Source: an uncultured Dorea sp. (GTDB lineage Bacteria > Bacillota > Clostridia > Lachnospirales > Lachnospiraceae). Taken from it: a DNA stretch of 64,000 bases. Location of the stretch: NCBI GenBank assembly GCA_910580235.1, contig CAJTVU010000005.1:161138-225137 (forward strand), read 5' to 3'. The notes under the pieces are model-generated. The model was not told the DNA's origin. It was given only the letters and a program-made list of their open reading frames with translations, and did no database searches. A program made the position numbers and the translations under genes. Positions 41,232 through 51,905 of the stretch are shown piece by piece (position 1 is the first letter of the stretch; each line of letters opens with the position of its first letter).

Positions 41232-42602
41232 ATGTATGAGAAAGTAAAGGCATATGTAGAAAAGTACCGGATGCTTACAGCAGAAGATAAGGTGATTGCA
41301 GGCATATCAGGAGGCGCGGACTCCGTATGCCTTCTTTTCGTGCTATTGAGGCTTAAGGAAGAAATTGGCTTCGGCATCCATGCTGTCCACGTGAATCATG
41401 GCATACGGGGGGAAGCGGCAGACAGGGACGAAGGCTTTGTAAGACGGCTGTGCCAGGAGAAAGAGACGCCTCTTACCGTGTTCCGGGAAGATGTGGCCCT
41501 TTATGCGAGGGATTATAAGATGACGGAGGAGGAAGCGGGGCGCAAAGTAAGAAGAGAGTCATTTGAGAAGACATTGGGAGATGTAGGGGGGACGAAGATA
41601 GCTCTCGCCCACCATATGAACGACAACGCGGAGACTGTGCTGTGGAACTTATGTCGGGGGACCGGAATCAGAGGGCTTGGAGGGATCGCGCCTTCTTCGG
41701 GCGTATGGATCCGCCCTTTTCTATGCGTGAAACGCGAAGAGATTGAATCATATCTGGAAAAATGGGGAATATCTTATTGTACGGATGAGACCAATTCCGC
41801 CAATACTTACACAAGAAATAAAATCCGCAATGAACTGCTCCCATATATGGAGCAGAATCTGAATCGACAGGCGGCGCGCCATATCACGGAGGCCGCTTCC
41901 AGAATTCGGATCCTGGAAGGTTATATGAGACGGGAGGCTATGAGAGGGGCGGATGAGTGCCTGCGGGAAGACAAGAGGGGGAGGCTGATCCTTCTAAAAG
42001 ATGTATATGCGTCGCTTGACAGCGCTTTGAAGGATTACGTGCTCCATGAAGCGATCTGCCGGGCGGCCGGTGGCAGGAAGGACATAGAGTCTGTCCATGT
42101 GGAGATGCTGGCCGGGCTTCTTAAGAGACAGGTGGGGAGGAGGATCAGCCTGCCTTACAAGGTTACGGCGATACGTTGTTATGAAGGAGCCTGTTTTGTG
42201 CGAGAATGTAGCAAAGGATCGGAAGACGCGGCAGAGCCTGTTTTCCGTGTCTTTGACAAAAGCGACGGAAAACAGGCTTTTCATGAAAATCTCTACACGA
42301 AATGGTTTGATTATGGTATAATAAAAAACACTGTCAAAATAAGGCATCGGCAGCCTGGCGATTATCTGACCATTGACAGAGAAGGCAACAGGCAAAAGCT
42401 GAAGCAGTATTTTATCAATGAGAAGATACCACAGGAGAAAAGAGACAGCATCTGGCTGGCTGCGGACGGATCCCATATTATGTGGGTGGTAGGATACAGA
42501 CAGAGCCAGGCTTACCAGGTTACAGAACAGACGACAAAGATTTTAGAAATACAATTTTACGGAGGAGAAGGAAATGGCAGAGAGGATCAAAGTGATGTTT
42601 AG
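41232..42602 (+). CDS. tilS: tRNA(Ile)-lysidine synthetase
   Basis: A 456-aa enzyme that converts the wobble C34 of tRNA-Ile(CAU) to lysidine. N-terminal PP-loop ATPase: GISGGADSVCLL (about 24-35), HVNHGIRG, HHMNDNAETVLWNLCRGTG; CTDETN later; the C-terminal domain contains RHRQPGDYL and KLKQYFINEKIPQEKRD. It overlaps hpt by 29 bp, as in many Firmicutes, implying coupled translation. Confidence 0.94.
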   Translation: MYEKVKAYVEKYRMLTAEDKVIAGISGGADSVCLLFVLLRLKEEIGFGIHAVHVNHGIRGEAADRDEGFVRRLCQEKETPLTVFREDVALYARDYKMTEEEAGRKVRRESFEKTLGDVGGTKIALAHHMNDNAETVLWNLCRGTGIRGLGGIAPSSGVWIRPFLCVKREEIESYLEKWGISYCTDETNSANTYTRNKIRNELLPYMEQNLNRQAARHITEAASRIRILEGYMRREAMRGADECLREDKRGRLILLKDVYASLDSALKDYVLHEAICRAAGGRKDIESVHVEMLAGLLKRQVGRRISLPYKVTAIRCYEGACFVRECSKGSEDAAEPVFRVFDKSDGKQAFHENLYTKWFDYGIIKNTVKIRHRQPGDYLTIDREGNRQKLKQYFINEKIPQEKRDSIWLAADGSHIMWVVGYRQSQAYQVTEQTTKILEIQFYGGEGNGREDQSDV

Positions 42603-43101
42603 TGAAGAGGAAGTCGCGCAGAAGGTTGAGGAGCTGGGGCGTAAGATCAGTGAAGATTACGCGGGCAAGGAGATACATCTTATCTGTGTGCTGAAAGGGA
42701 GCGTGTTCTTTGTATGCGAGCTGGCAAAAAGAATTACGATCCCGGTCTCCATGGACTTTATGAGCGTCAGCAGCTACGGCGACGGAACGTCTTCAAGCGG
42801 AGTCGTGAAGATCGCGAAAGATTTGGACGAAGCCCTGGAAGGGAAGGACGTCCTCGTAGTGGAGGATATCGTAGATACAGGGCGCACGCTCTCCTATCTC
42901 CTTGAGATCCTTGCCAAAAGGAAGCCGAACAGTATGAAATTATGTACTCTGCTGGATAAGCCGTCCAGAAGAGTCGTGGACGTAAAAGTGGATTACACAG
43001 GATTCCAGATCCCGGATGAGTTCGTTGTAGGGTACGGGCTGGATTACGCACAGAAATATAGGAATCTACCATACATCGGAGTTGTAGAAGGTGTGGAGTA
43101 G
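42574..43101 (+). CDS. hpt: hypoxanthine phosphoribosyltransferase
   Basis: A 175-aa purine salvage enzyme making IMP or GMP with [21 protein letters not shown] (PPi loop), [10 protein letters not shown] (flexible loop), PRPP-binding [17 protein letters not shown], and LDKPSRR are present. GGAGGAGAAGG precedes the ATG inside the end of tilS. Confidence 0.95.
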   Translation: MAERIKVMFSEEEVAQKVEELGRKISEDYAGKEIHLICVLKGSVFFVCELAKRITIPVSMDFMSVSSYGDGTSSSGVVKIAKDLDEALEGKDVLVVEDIVDTGRTLSYLLEILAKRKPNSMKLCTLLDKPSRRVVDVKVDYTGFQIPDEFVVGYGLDYAQKYRNLPYIGVVEGVE

Positions 43102-43118
43102 AAAGGGGTATAGGCAGA

Positions 43119-44960
43119 TTGGATACTAAAAAAGGGAAAGGGCTTAACAGCGGTGTGCTGCTGGCATTTGTCTTATTTTTGCTTGCGGCGCTGTGGCTTA
43201 CGAATCTTTTTGAAGAAGGAGAGAATGAAGTCACCCGCAGGCAATTCGAGCGCCTCTTGAAAGAAAAGCGGGTAGAAGATATCGTTATTACACAGAACAA
43301 GACAGTTCCGACAGGAAAAGTAGAATTTATCACTCCAGAGGATGAAGGAGACCGTCTTCTCTGTATGTATGTATCGGATGTGAACGAGATACAGAGATAT
43401 CTGGATGAGAAAAAGACAGATTATACAATGCCGGATATTCAGCAGGACAGCTGGTTTGTGACGACCATTCTGCCCGTACTTCTTGTGGCGGGCATGCTGA
43501 TGTTCCTGTTCTTCTTTATGAACCGCCAGAACAGCGGAGCTGGTACGAAGGCGATGAGCTTTGGCAAGAGCCGCGCGCGCCTCAGTACAGACAGCGATAA
43601 GAGGATTACGTTCGCACAGGTGGCGGGGCTTCAGGAAGAGAAAGAAGAGCTCGAAGAGATCGTAGATTTCCTGAAAGCGCCGAAGAAATATATCCAGGTG
43701 GGCGCAAGGATCCCTAAGGGAGTGCTTCTTGTGGGGCCTCCGGGAACAGGAAAGACGCTTTTGGCGAAAGCGGTCGCAGGAGAAGCGGGCGTTCCGTTCT
43801 TTACTATATCCGGTTCGGATTTCGTGGAGATGTTCGTCGGCGTCGGCGCGTCCCGTGTGCGGGATCTGTTCGAGGAGGCGAAGAAGAGCGCGCCCTGCAT
43901 CATATTCATAGATGAGATCGACGCTGTAGCCAGAAGGAGAGGGACCGGAATGGGCGGCGGACATGACGAGAGGGAGCAGACATTGAACCAGCTTCTTGTA
44001 GAGATGGACGGTTTCGGTGTAAATGAGGGGATCATCGTTATGGCGGCCACGAACCGCGTAGATATCCTTGACCCTGCGATTTTAAGGCCGGGGCGTTTTG
44101 ACCGCAAGGTCATGGTAGGAAGGCCTGATGTGAAGGGGAGGGAAGAGATCCTGTCTGTCCACGCCAAAGGAAAGCCCCTTAGCGAAGAAATAGACTTAAG
44201 GCAGATCGCGCAGACTACGGCAGGATTCACAGGAGCGGATCTTGAGAATCTGCTCAACGAGGCGGCCATCATAGCTGCGAAAGAGGATCGGAAGTTCTTG
44301 AAACAGGAGGATATCAAAAAAGCGTTCGTAAAAGTAGGCATCGGTTCAGAAAAGAAGAGCCGTGTCATTTCCGATAAGGAGAAGAGGATTACCGCGTTCC
44401 ACGAGGCAGGCCACGCCATCCTTTTCCATGTCCTTCCAGATGTAGGGCCTGTGTACAGCGTGTCCATCATTCCGACGGGAGGCGCAGGCGGATATACGAT
44501 GCCTCTGCCAGAGAAGGATGAGATGTTCAACACGAGAGGAAAGATGCTCCAGGACATCACAGTGGCTCTCGGCGGCCGTGTGGCAGAGGAGGAAGTGTTC
44601 GATGATATCACCACAGGGGCTTCTCAGGATATTAAACAGGCCACGGGGCTTGCCAAGTCTATGGTCACAAAATTCGGTATGTCTGAGGCGATAGGGCTTA
44701 TTAATTACGATGACGACGGTGATGAAGTCTTTATAGGGAGAGATCTGGCGCACGCCCAGAGGCCTTATGGGGAGAATGTGGCATCCACCATCGACCGTGA
44801 AGTGAAGCGCATTATTGACGAGTGCTATGAGAGGGCGAAGGGCATCATCCATAAGTATGACGATGTGCTTCGGGCATGCGCGGATCTGCTGCTTGAAAAG
44901 GAAAAGATAACAAGAGAAGAATTTGAAGCATTGTTTGTAAATGGAGCAGGTGAGGCATAA
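43119..44960 (+). CDS. ftsH: ATP-dependent zinc metalloprotease FtsH
   Basis: A 613-aa canonical membrane FtsH: TM1 about 12-29, an extracytoplasmic domain, TM2 about 117-137, AAA+ module (Walker [14 protein letters not shown], Walker [14 protein letters not shown] region [10 protein letters not shown]), and M41 protease with FHEAGHAIL and [12 protein letters not shown]. It degrades membrane and regulatory proteins. The start is TTG 43119 with GAAAGGGG upstream. This is the housekeeping FtsH, which shows that the AAA+/M41 fusion at 11344 is an additional, divergent protein. Confidence 0.95.
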   Translation: MDTKKGKGLNSGVLLAFVLFLLAALWLTNLFEEGENEVTRRQFERLLKEKRVEDIVITQNKTVPTGKVEFITPEDEGDRLLCMYVSDVNEIQRYLDEKKTDYTMPDIQQDSWFVTTILPVLLVAGMLMFLFFFMNRQNSGAGTKAMSFGKSRARLSTDSDKRITFAQVAGLQEEKEELEEIVDFLKAPKKYIQVGARIPKGVLLVGPPGTGKTLLAKAVAGEAGVPFFTISGSDFVEMFVGVGASRVRDLFEEAKKSAPCIIFIDEIDAVARRRGTGMGGGHDEREQTLNQLLVEMDGFGVNEGIIVMAATNRVDILDPAILRPGRFDRKVMVGRPDVKGREEILSVHAKGKPLSEEIDLRQIAQTTAGFTGADLENLLNEAAIIAAKEDRKFLKQEDIKKAFVKVGIGSEKKSRVISDKEKRITAFHEAGHAILFHVLPDVGPVYSVSIIPTGGAGGYTMPLPEKDEMFNTRGKMLQDITVALGGRVAEEEVFDDITTGASQDIKQATGLAKSMVTKFGMSEAIGLINYDDDGDEVFIGRDLAHAQRPYGENVASTIDREVKRIIDECYERAKGIIHKYDDVLRACADLLLEKEKITREEFEALFVNGAGEA

Positions 44961-44961
44961 T

Positions 44962-46998
44962 ATGAATGAACAGGCTTTATTCTGCGATGGGACGGGAGGC
45001 TATGTGATACCGCCCGAGCCCCTTGCGGGAGAGACGATCACGCTTAGATTCCGAACAGCGAAAGAAGACGCCACCCGTGTGAGGCTTATGACTCAGACGG
45101 GTGCTTATGATATGGAAAAGGAAAGGGCCGGAGGAGAGTTCGAGTACTACACTTTGCGCTGGAGGCTGGGGGAAACGCCATTCCGATATTATTTTGAGAT
45201 AGAGAGCGGGGAGGAGAAGCGCTTCTATAACCGATATGGAGTAGTCAGGGAGCCTTTGCGTAATTATGACTTTGTGGTCGTGCCGGGGTTCTCTACGCCG
45301 GCATGGGCAAAAGGGGCGGTCATGTATCAGATCTACACGGATCGGTTCTATAACGGAGATCCGTCCAATGATGTGGAGACGCGGGAATATTATTATATTG
45401 GAGGATATAGCCGCAAGGTGACGGACTGGAATAAATATCCTGACAGCAACGGCGTGCGGGAATTCTATGGAGGCGATCTGCAGGGGGTCATGGATAAGAT
45501 GGATTATCTCCAGGGGCTTGGGGTGGAAGCGCTGTATTTCAACCCTTTGTTCGTCTCACCGTCCAATCATAAGTATGATATCCAGGACTATGACTATATA
45601 GACCCTCATTTTGGGGCTATCGTGGAGGACGGTGGTACAGTTCTGGGAGAAGGCGTTACCGACAATGCAGAAGCGACTATGTATCGGAAGCGGACGGCAA
45701 GCCTTAAGAACCTGGAGGCGAGCAACCAGCTGTTCTGCAGGCTGGTGGAGGAAGCGCACGCGCGGGGCATGAAGGTCATCCTGGACGGTGTGTTCAACCA
45801 CTGTGGATCTTTCAACAAATGGCTGGACAGAGAAAGAGTATATGAGAAAGAGGACGACTATGCGCCAGGGGCATATATTTCTGCGGACAGCCCGTATAGG
45901 AGCTATTTCTGCTTCCTGGAGGAGGGGGAGCAGAGCTGGCCTTATAACAACAGTTATTCAGGATGGTGGGGGCACGACACGCTCCCAAAGCTAAATTATG
46001 AAGATTCAAAAGAATTAGAGCAATATGTGCTGGAGATCGGGCGAAAGTGGGTGTCGCCTCCTTTCAACGCCGACGGCTGGAGGCTTGACGTAGCGGCCGA
46101 TCTCGGGCAAAGCAATGAATATAACCACGAGTTCTGGAAGAAATTCCGGACAGCCGTAAAGGAAGCCAATCCTGACGCGATCATTCTGGCAGAGCATTAC
46201 GGAGACCCAGAGGAGTGGCTTGGCGGCGACGAGTGGGACACGGTCATGAACTATGACGCGTTCATGGAGCCGGTGACCTGGTTCCTAACGGGAATGGAGA
46301 AGCATAGCGACGAGAGCAGGGAAGATCTGCTTGGCGACGCGGATTGTTTCATAAATACTATGAAACATCATATGTCCAACATGCTGACGCCTTCCCTCCA
46401 GGTGGCTATGAACCAGCTTTCGAACCATGATCATTCCAGATTCCTGACCCGGACGAACCATATGGTAGGAAGAGTGAGCCAATTAGGGCCTGAAGCGGCA
46501 GGCAAGTTCGTCAACGAGGCTGTTATGCGGGAGGCGGTCGTCATGCAGATGACATGGGTCGGCGCGCCCACTTTATATTACGGGGATGAAGCCGGCGTGT
46601 GCGGGTTCACGGATCCTGATAATAGAAGGACATATCCGTGGGGACAGGAGAATCAGGAGCTTTTGTCTTTCCATAAAGAAATGATATGCATCCATAGGTC
46701 TTACGAGGCCCTTCGAACAGGCTCCATCAAAGTCCTGACAGGGCAGAGGAATGTCCTGGCGTATGGAAGATTTACAAAAGAGGAGCAGATTGTTGTAATC
46801 ATAAATAATAGCGGTGAATCTAAAGAGGTGGTCATTCCGGTCATGTATGTGGAAGTCCCGCCAGAAGGGCAGATGGAGAGGCTGATGTACTCTTATGCAG
46901 ACGGGTACACCACGAGGCATGAAGAATATACTGTGCAAGAAGGGAATATCGCATTGAATATGGGTGCATATTCTGCAGCAGTATTGCGGACGCTATAG
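44962..46998 (+). CDS. GH13 alpha-glucan hydrolase (neopullulanase/cyclomaltodextrinase-like)
   Basis: A 678-aa glycoside hydrolase family 13 enzyme. An N-terminal beta-sandwich (about 1-110) resembles the CBM34-type domain of neopullulanases; the catalytic barrel shows DGVFNHCG, GWRLDVAAD (nucleophile Asp), ILAEHYGD (acid/base Glu), and LSNHDHSRF (transition-state Asp); a C-terminal beta domain closes the protein. There is no signal peptide, so it probably acts on intracellular malto-oligosaccharides or glycogen, fitting the glg genes. ATG 44962 follows the ftsH stop by one base with GGTGAGG upstream; an in-frame ATG at 44941 inside ftsH is less likely. Confidence 0.9.
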   Translation: MNEQALFCDGTGGYVIPPEPLAGETITLRFRTAKEDATRVRLMTQTGAYDMEKERAGGEFEYYTLRWRLGETPFRYYFEIESGEEKRFYNRYGVVREPLRNYDFVVVPGFSTPAWAKGAVMYQIYTDRFYNGDPSNDVETREYYYIGGYSRKVTDWNKYPDSNGVREFYGGDLQGVMDKMDYLQGLGVEALYFNPLFVSPSNHKYDIQDYDYIDPHFGAIVEDGGTVLGEGVTDNAEATMYRKRTASLKNLEASNQLFCRLVEEAHARGMKVILDGVFNHCGSFNKWLDRERVYEKEDDYAPGAYISADSPYRSYFCFLEEGEQSWPYNNSYSGWWGHDTLPKLNYEDSKELEQYVLEIGRKWVSPPFNADGWRLDVAADLGQSNEYNHEFWKKFRTAVKEANPDAIILAEHYGDPEEWLGGDEWDTVMNYDAFMEPVTWFLTGMEKHSDESREDLLGDADCFINTMKHHMSNMLTPSLQVAMNQLSNHDHSRFLTRTNHMVGRVSQLGPEAAGKFVNEAVMREAVVMQMTWVGAPTLYYGDEAGVCGFTDPDNRRTYPWGQENQELLSFHKEMICIHRSYEALRTGSIKVLTGQRNVLAYGRFTKEEQIVVIINNSGESKEVVIPVMYVEVPPEGQMERLMYSYADGYTTRHEEYTVQEGNIALNMGAYSAAVLRTL

Positions 46999-47040
46999 AT
47001 AAGGGAAGAGAGTCCCAGGCTTGCGGTCTTTCGACAGTTG

Positions 47041-47069
47041 TTGACATTTCTGTGAGTGGAAGGTATAAT
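47041..47069 (+). promoter_or_regulatory. perfect consensus promoter of the polysaccharide cluster
   Basis: TTGACA (47041-47046), 17-bp spacer, TATAAT (47064-47069), 28 bp before the LCP gene. Nothing equally strong was seen further down the cluster. Confidence 0.85.
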
Positions 47070-47097
47070 CAACTAGACTATTAGAGAGGAAATTACG

Positions 47098-48708
47098 ATG
47101 AGTAAGAAGGGATACAAGGTCGCACCGGATAACCCGGCGAAGAGTTTGAACAGATACAGTAAGAACCCGGGAAGGACTCCCGGCAAGAGAAGAGGAGACG
47201 TGCATAGAGGAGGAAGGGGCAAGGGAAAGAAGAGCCTGGATAAGGCGATCGGCTATATCCTGCTAGCGGTGCAGGCTGCTGCCAGCGTCCTCATGATGGT
47301 GATGCTTATCCTCCTGGATATGCTTCCGATGAAGTACCTGGCGCCTATTGGGGCAGTTCTTTTGCTGCTTCTAGTCCCTACTCTTGTGACACAGCTAAAG
47401 GCGAAGAAGAAAGCGGCTGTCATTGGCGGAAAGATCTTCAGCGTGGTCATGTCGCTTATACTTTTTATAGGAAGCTTCTACGTCTATAAAGCCAACAGCG
47501 CGGTAGGGGATATTTCCGGAGGAGAGTACAAGATCGACAATATCGTTGTGGCGGTGTTAAAGGACGATGCCGCGGAGACGATTAAGGACGCTTCAGGCTA
47601 TGTTTTTGGCGTGCAGTATAATATGGGAGGCGACGATATCCGAGACGGCGTCGCCACGATCAACGAGGAGCTTGGCAGTGAGATCGCCACGACAGAATAC
47701 AACAGCCTAAGCGACCAGGCGACCGCTCTTCAGAACGGAGAGGTGGGAGCCATTATTTACAATGAAGGCTACACAGGGATTTTGGAAGAGACAATCGAGG
47801 GCTACAGTGAAAGTGTAAAGATCATCTATCAGCATAGCATAAAGACTCTCCTGGAGAACAAAGCGTCGGAAGTAGACGTCACAGATAGTACATTCAGTGT
47901 ATTTATAAGCGGGATCGACGTATACGGGCCGATTGAGACGAACAGCCGGAGCGATGTGAATATTATCGCCACAGTCAACACGAAGAGCCATCAGGTATTG
48001 CTCATAACGACGCCTCGTGATTATTATGTGGAGATCCCGGGCATCTCAGGCGGCATGCGGGATAAGCTGACCCATGCGGGAATCTACGGTGTGGACGCGT
48101 CTATCGCCACACTGTCGCAATTGTATGGCATGGATATAGACTTTTATGCAAGGGTTAATTTCACATCTCTTATAGAGATCGTAGATGTACTGGGTGGAGT
48201 CGAGGTGTACTCGGAGTATGCGTTCCAGACGAGCCCGGACACCAATTATGGCATGGGAATGTCGCTGAACGTACAGCAGGGCTATAATACATTCAACGGT
48301 AAGCAGGCTCTCATGTTCTCAAGAGAGCGGCATAATATTCCGGGCGGCGACAATCAGAGGGGGAAGAACCAGCAGGCAGTCATTACGGCGATCATTAAGA
48401 AGATGATCTCTCCGTCTATGCTGGTGAACGCTAACGGCCTGATCAACAGTGTGAGCGGCAATGTGGAGACGAGCATGTCTCAGGATCAGATCCAGGAGCT
48501 TGTGAAGACACAGCTCTCTGAGGGCGGTTCATGGAATATTTATTCCGTAGCGGCGGAAGGGACCGGCTCTATGGAGACCTGCTATTCCGGCGGAAGTATG
48601 TCGTTATCCGTTATCTGGCCGGACGAGGCGTCTGTAAGCAACATCTCCCAACTGGTCGACAAAGTAGAGCAGGGAGAAGTCCTGGAAGGGTCGGAGCAGG
48701 CTCAGTAA
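47098..48708 (+). CDS. LytR-CpsA-Psr (LCP) family wall-polymer ligase
   Basis: A 536-aa LCP protein that would transfer undecaprenyl-linked polysaccharide to peptidoglycan. A basic cytoplasmic N-terminus (about 1-50), three transmembrane helices (about 53-75, 80-98, 112-128), an extracellular accessory region (about 140-260), then the LCP core with NSRSDVNIIATVNTKSHQVL, TTPRDYYVEIPG, and RERHNIPGGDNQRGKNQQ (conserved Arg/Asp residues). Cps2A/Wzg-like layout. As the first gene of the cluster it indicates that the product is wall-anchored. Confidence 0.92.
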   Translation: MSKKGYKVAPDNPAKSLNRYSKNPGRTPGKRRGDVHRGGRGKGKKSLDKAIGYILLAVQAAASVLMMVMLILLDMLPMKYLAPIGAVLLLLLVPTLVTQLKAKKKAAVIGGKIFSVVMSLILFIGSFYVYKANSAVGDISGGEYKIDNIVVAVLKDDAAETIKDASGYVFGVQYNMGGDDIRDGVATINEELGSEIATTEYNSLSDQATALQNGEVGAIIYNEGYTGILEETIEGYSESVKIIYQHSIKTLLENKASEVDVTDSTFSVFISGIDVYGPIETNSRSDVNIIATVNTKSHQVLLITTPRDYYVEIPGISGGMRDKLTHAGIYGVDASIATLSQLYGMDIDFYARVNFTSLIEIVDVLGGVEVYSEYAFQTSPDTNYGMGMSLNVQQGYNTFNGKQALMFSRERHNIPGGDNQRGKNQQAVITAIIKKMISPSMLVNANGLINSVSGNVETSMSQDQIQELVKTQLSEGGSWNIYSVAAEGTGSMETCYSGGSMSLSVIWPDEASVSNISQLVDKVEQGEVLEGSEQAQ

Positions 48709-48738
48709 AGATAAGCATGTAAGGAACAGGTAGAAAAG

Positions 48739-50679
48739 ATGGGAAGAAAACCGGACATATACAGAATACTTTACGTCATCGTAGACATTTTGGTGATCAA
48801 TATCAGCTCGATCCTTGCCATGCTTCTCAGGTTCAACTTGAGCTTTGCGGAGATTGAGACACAGTATCTGGAATCTGTCACAAGCTTGATGCTTGTAAAT
48901 ACGATCGCGACGATCGTCATATTTGCTGCGCTTAGGCTGTACACGACGCTCTGGCGCTTTGCGAGCATTAAAGAGCTGGTCTATATTATAGAGGCCTGCA
49001 TGGCTTCGCTTTTATTCAATATTTTGTTGTATTACCTGACGTACACCCCAATTTTCAGAAGCTACTTTATCATTTACCTGGCGTCGTTATTCCTTCTTAC
49101 GTGTACGACTCGCTTTGCCTACAGGCTGGTCCGTCTGTTGTACAGAGGGCAGGTACACGGGAGCCATATGCGCCATACGATGATCATAGGGGCTGGAGAA
49201 GCTTGTAACGTGGTCATGAAGGAATTAGAGCTCAGCACAGAGCTGGACGCCCATATACGCTGTATCATTGACGATGACGTCCGCAAGCACGGCACATATA
49301 TCCATGGCGTCAAAGTGGTGGGCGGAAGGGATAAGATCCTTTATTATGCAGAGAAGTACCATATTACCGAGATGATCATCGCGATCCCCAGCATGAGCAA
49401 GAGGGAGATGCAGAAGATCCTCCAGATCTGTCAGCAGTGGGACTGTGAGCTCAAGATCTTGCCGGGCGTATACCAGCTTGTGAACGGGGAAGTGACGGTA
49501 GAGAAGCTAAGAAGCGTTAATATCGAAGACCTCCTTGGACGCGATCCGGTGCAGACTACGTCCGAGGTGATCGGGCGGTATGTGTCAGGAAAGACTGTCC
49601 TTGTGACAGGAGGCGGCGGAAGCATCGGAAGCGAATTATGCAGGCAGATCGCGGCAAATGGCGTGCAGCAGCTGATCATATTCGATATATATGAGAATAA
49701 TGCCTATGATATCCAGCAGGAATTAAAGCAGAAATATCCGAACCTGGATCTGGTAGTACTCATCGGCTCAGTGAGGAATGGGCGCAAGATTAACAGCGTG
49801 TTCGCGAAGTACCGTCCGAATATCGTGTACCATGCGGCGGCGCACAAGCATGTCCCGCTGATGGAGGACAGCCCCAATGAGGCCATTAAGAATAATGTAT
49901 TCGGCACTTATAAGGTGGCGTTGGCAGCAGATCTTTATAAGACGGAGAAGTTTGTCCTTATTTCTACAGATAAGGCGGTGAACCCAACGAACATTATGGG
50001 TGCGTCCAAGCGGATGTGCGAGATGATCATCCAGATGTTCAGCAGGAAATCAGAGACGGAGTTCGCAGCAGTGCGGTTTGGGAATGTCCTCGGGAGCAAT
50101 GGCAGCGTTATCCCGCTTTTCAGAAAGCAGATTGCGGCGGGAGGGCCTGTGACGGTGACTCATCCGGACATTATCCGTTATTTTATGACGATACCCGAAG
50201 CGGTGTCCTTAGTCCTACAGGCCGGAGCCAGCGCAAAGGGCGGGGAGATCTTTATCCTTGACATGGGAAGGCCTGTGAAGATCGTAGATTTGGCGAAGAA
50301 CCTGATCCGACTGTCAGGGTACACGCTGGGCGTGGATATGGAGATCCGCTACACCGGCTTAAGACCGGGAGAGAAGCTCTATGAAGAGCTGCTGATGGAC
50401 GAGGAAGGCTTACAGAACACGGAAAATGAGCTGATCCATGTAGGGAAGCCCATTGAGTTCGACGAAGAAGAATTCCTGGAGGATCTTAAGAACCTTCACC
50501 AGCTGGCCTACGGCGAGACAGAAGAGATGAAATATATCGTCAAAAAGATCGTCCCGACTTACCATATCCGCCAGGCTGACATCCAGAGAGACAAGGAGAT
50601 CCGCAAGACATTTGCAAGTACATTTTCCGACAGCAGCGAGGGAAGCTTCCCAAGTGATTTTCTGGAAAATGCGAATTAG
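48739..50679 (+). CDS. membrane NDP-sugar 4,6-dehydratase (CapD/PglF-like)
   Basis: A 646-aa protein. About four transmembrane helices (15-120), a first Rossmann region (TMIIGAGEACNVV, about 144), then an SDR dehydratase domain starting VLVTGGGGSIGSELCRQI (about 286). The catalytic region reads LISTDKAVNPTNIMGASKR: the classical Tyr-x3-Lys is Met-x3-Lys, as in FlaA1/PglF enzymes. It would make a UDP-4-keto-6-deoxy-HexNAc, the substrate for the aminotransferase encoded next. Confidence 0.9.
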   Translation: MGRKPDIYRILYVIVDILVINISSILAMLLRFNLSFAEIETQYLESVTSLMLVNTIATIVIFAALRLYTTLWRFASIKELVYIIEACMASLLFNILLYYLTYTPIFRSYFIIYLASLFLLTCTTRFAYRLVRLLYRGQVHGSHMRHTMIIGAGEACNVVMKELELSTELDAHIRCIIDDDVRKHGTYIHGVKVVGGRDKILYYAEKYHITEMIIAIPSMSKREMQKILQICQQWDCELKILPGVYQLVNGEVTVEKLRSVNIEDLLGRDPVQTTSEVIGRYVSGKTVLVTGGGGSIGSELCRQIAANGVQQLIIFDIYENNAYDIQQELKQKYPNLDLVVLIGSVRNGRKINSVFAKYRPNIVYHAAAHKHVPLMEDSPNEAIKNNVFGTYKVALAADLYKTEKFVLISTDKAVNPTNIMGASKRMCEMIIQMFSRKSETEFAAVRFGNVLGSNGSVIPLFRKQIAAGGPVTVTHPDIIRYFMTIPEAVSLVLQAGASAKGGEIFILDMGRPVKIVDLAKNLIRLSGYTLGVDMEIRYTGLRPGEKLYEELLMDEEGLQNTENELIHVGKPIEFDEEEFLEDLKNLHQLAYGETEEMKYIVKKIVPTYHIRQADIQRDKEIRKTFASTFSDSSEGSFPSDFLENAN

Positions 50680-50693
50680 TGAGGAGACAAAAG

Positions 50694-51905
50694 ATGGAGA
50701 TAAAGTTTTCACCTCCTGATATTACGGAAGCGGAGATTGCGGAGGTCGCAGATACGCTCAGGAGCGGCTGGATCACTACCGGCCCTAAGACAAAGAGGCT
50801 GGAAGAAGAGCTGGCAGGCTATTGCCATACAAGGCGTGCAGCGTGTTTAAATTCGGCTACAGCCTGTATGGAGATGACGCTCAGGATCATGGGGGTAGGC
50901 CCGGGCGACGAGGTCATTACTACAGCATACACGTATACGGCAAGCTGCAGCGTTATCTGCCATGTAGGGGCAACGCCGGTTCTGGTAGATACTCTTCCCG
51001 GCTCTTACGATATGGATCCGGGACAGGTAAGGCAGGCGGTGACGGAGAGGACGAAGGCGATTATAGCCGTAGATCTGGCAGGGATAGTTTATCCGTATTA
51101 TAAGGAGCTGTTTGATATTGCAGAAGAGAAGAAAGGCCTTTTTACACCGAAGAATGACAGACAGAGGGCTATAGGGCGTATTTTCATTATGGCGGACGCG
51201 GCGCATGCATTCGGTGCGAGGAGAGGCGGGACTCTGTGTGGGCAGATCGCGGACTTTACCTGCTTTTCTTTCCATGCGGTGAAAAATCTGACTACTGCTG
51301 AAGGCGGGGCGGCTGTATGGACGGAGAAGAGCGGGATAGACAGCGACGAGCTCTACAGGGATTATATGCTTCTCTCCCTACATGGACAGTCCAAGGACGC
51401 ATTGGCGAAGAGCAGAGCGGGGAGCTGGGAATATGATGTGACGGCTCCTTATTATAAATGCAATATGACGGATATTATGGCCTCCATCGGGCTTGTCCAG
51501 CTAAGGCGTTATGACGGCATGTTAAAAAGGCGCCGGGAGATCATTGAGAGATATAATGAGGCTCTGGCTGGCTGTAAAGTGTCCGTGCTGCCTCACTATA
51601 CAGAGGAAGCACAGTCCAGCGGCCATCTGTATCTGATGCACTTAGATGGAAAGACGAGGGAGGAGTGCAACAAGGTCATTGAGCGGCTGGCTGAGAAAGG
51701 CATAGCGTCGAACGTACACTATAAGCCTCTGCCAATGCTCACTGCGTACAAAGATATGGGATTTGATATTGCAGACTTCCCCCACGCATATGCACAGTTT
51801 GAAGGAGAGGTCACACTGCCTCTGCACACGTGCCTGACGGATGAAGAAGTCGCATATATTACGAAGATTTTAAGAGAAATATTAAAGGAACAGGGATTAT
51901 GTTAA
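50694..51905 (+). CDS. DegT/DnrJ/EryC1/StrS aminotransferase
   Basis: A 403-aa PLP-dependent sugar aminotransferase. RSGWITTGPKTKRLE, LNSATACMEMTLRIMGVGPGDEVI, ADAAHAFGA, and the PLP-lysine region FSFHAVKNLTTAEGG are present. With the preceding dehydratase it would give a 4-amino-4,6-dideoxy sugar nucleotide (bacillosamine-type precursor). ATG 50694 with GAGGAG upstream; its stop overlaps the next gene by 7 bp. Confidence 0.92.
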   Translation: MEIKFSPPDITEAEIAEVADTLRSGWITTGPKTKRLEEELAGYCHTRRAACLNSATACMEMTLRIMGVGPGDEVITTAYTYTASCSVICHVGATPVLVDTLPGSYDMDPGQVRQAVTERTKAIIAVDLAGIVYPYYKELFDIAEEKKGLFTPKNDRQRAIGRIFIMADAAHAFGARRGGTLCGQIADFTCFSFHAVKNLTTAEGGAAVWTEKSGIDSDELYRDYMLLSLHGQSKDALAKSRAGSWEYDVTAPYYKCNMTDIMASIGLVQLRRYDGMLKRRREIIERYNEALAGCKVSVLPHYTEEAQSSGHLYLMHLDGKTREECNKVIERLAEKGIASNVHYKPLPMLTAYKDMGFDIADFPHAYAQFEGEVTLPLHTCLTDEEVAYITKILREILKEQGLC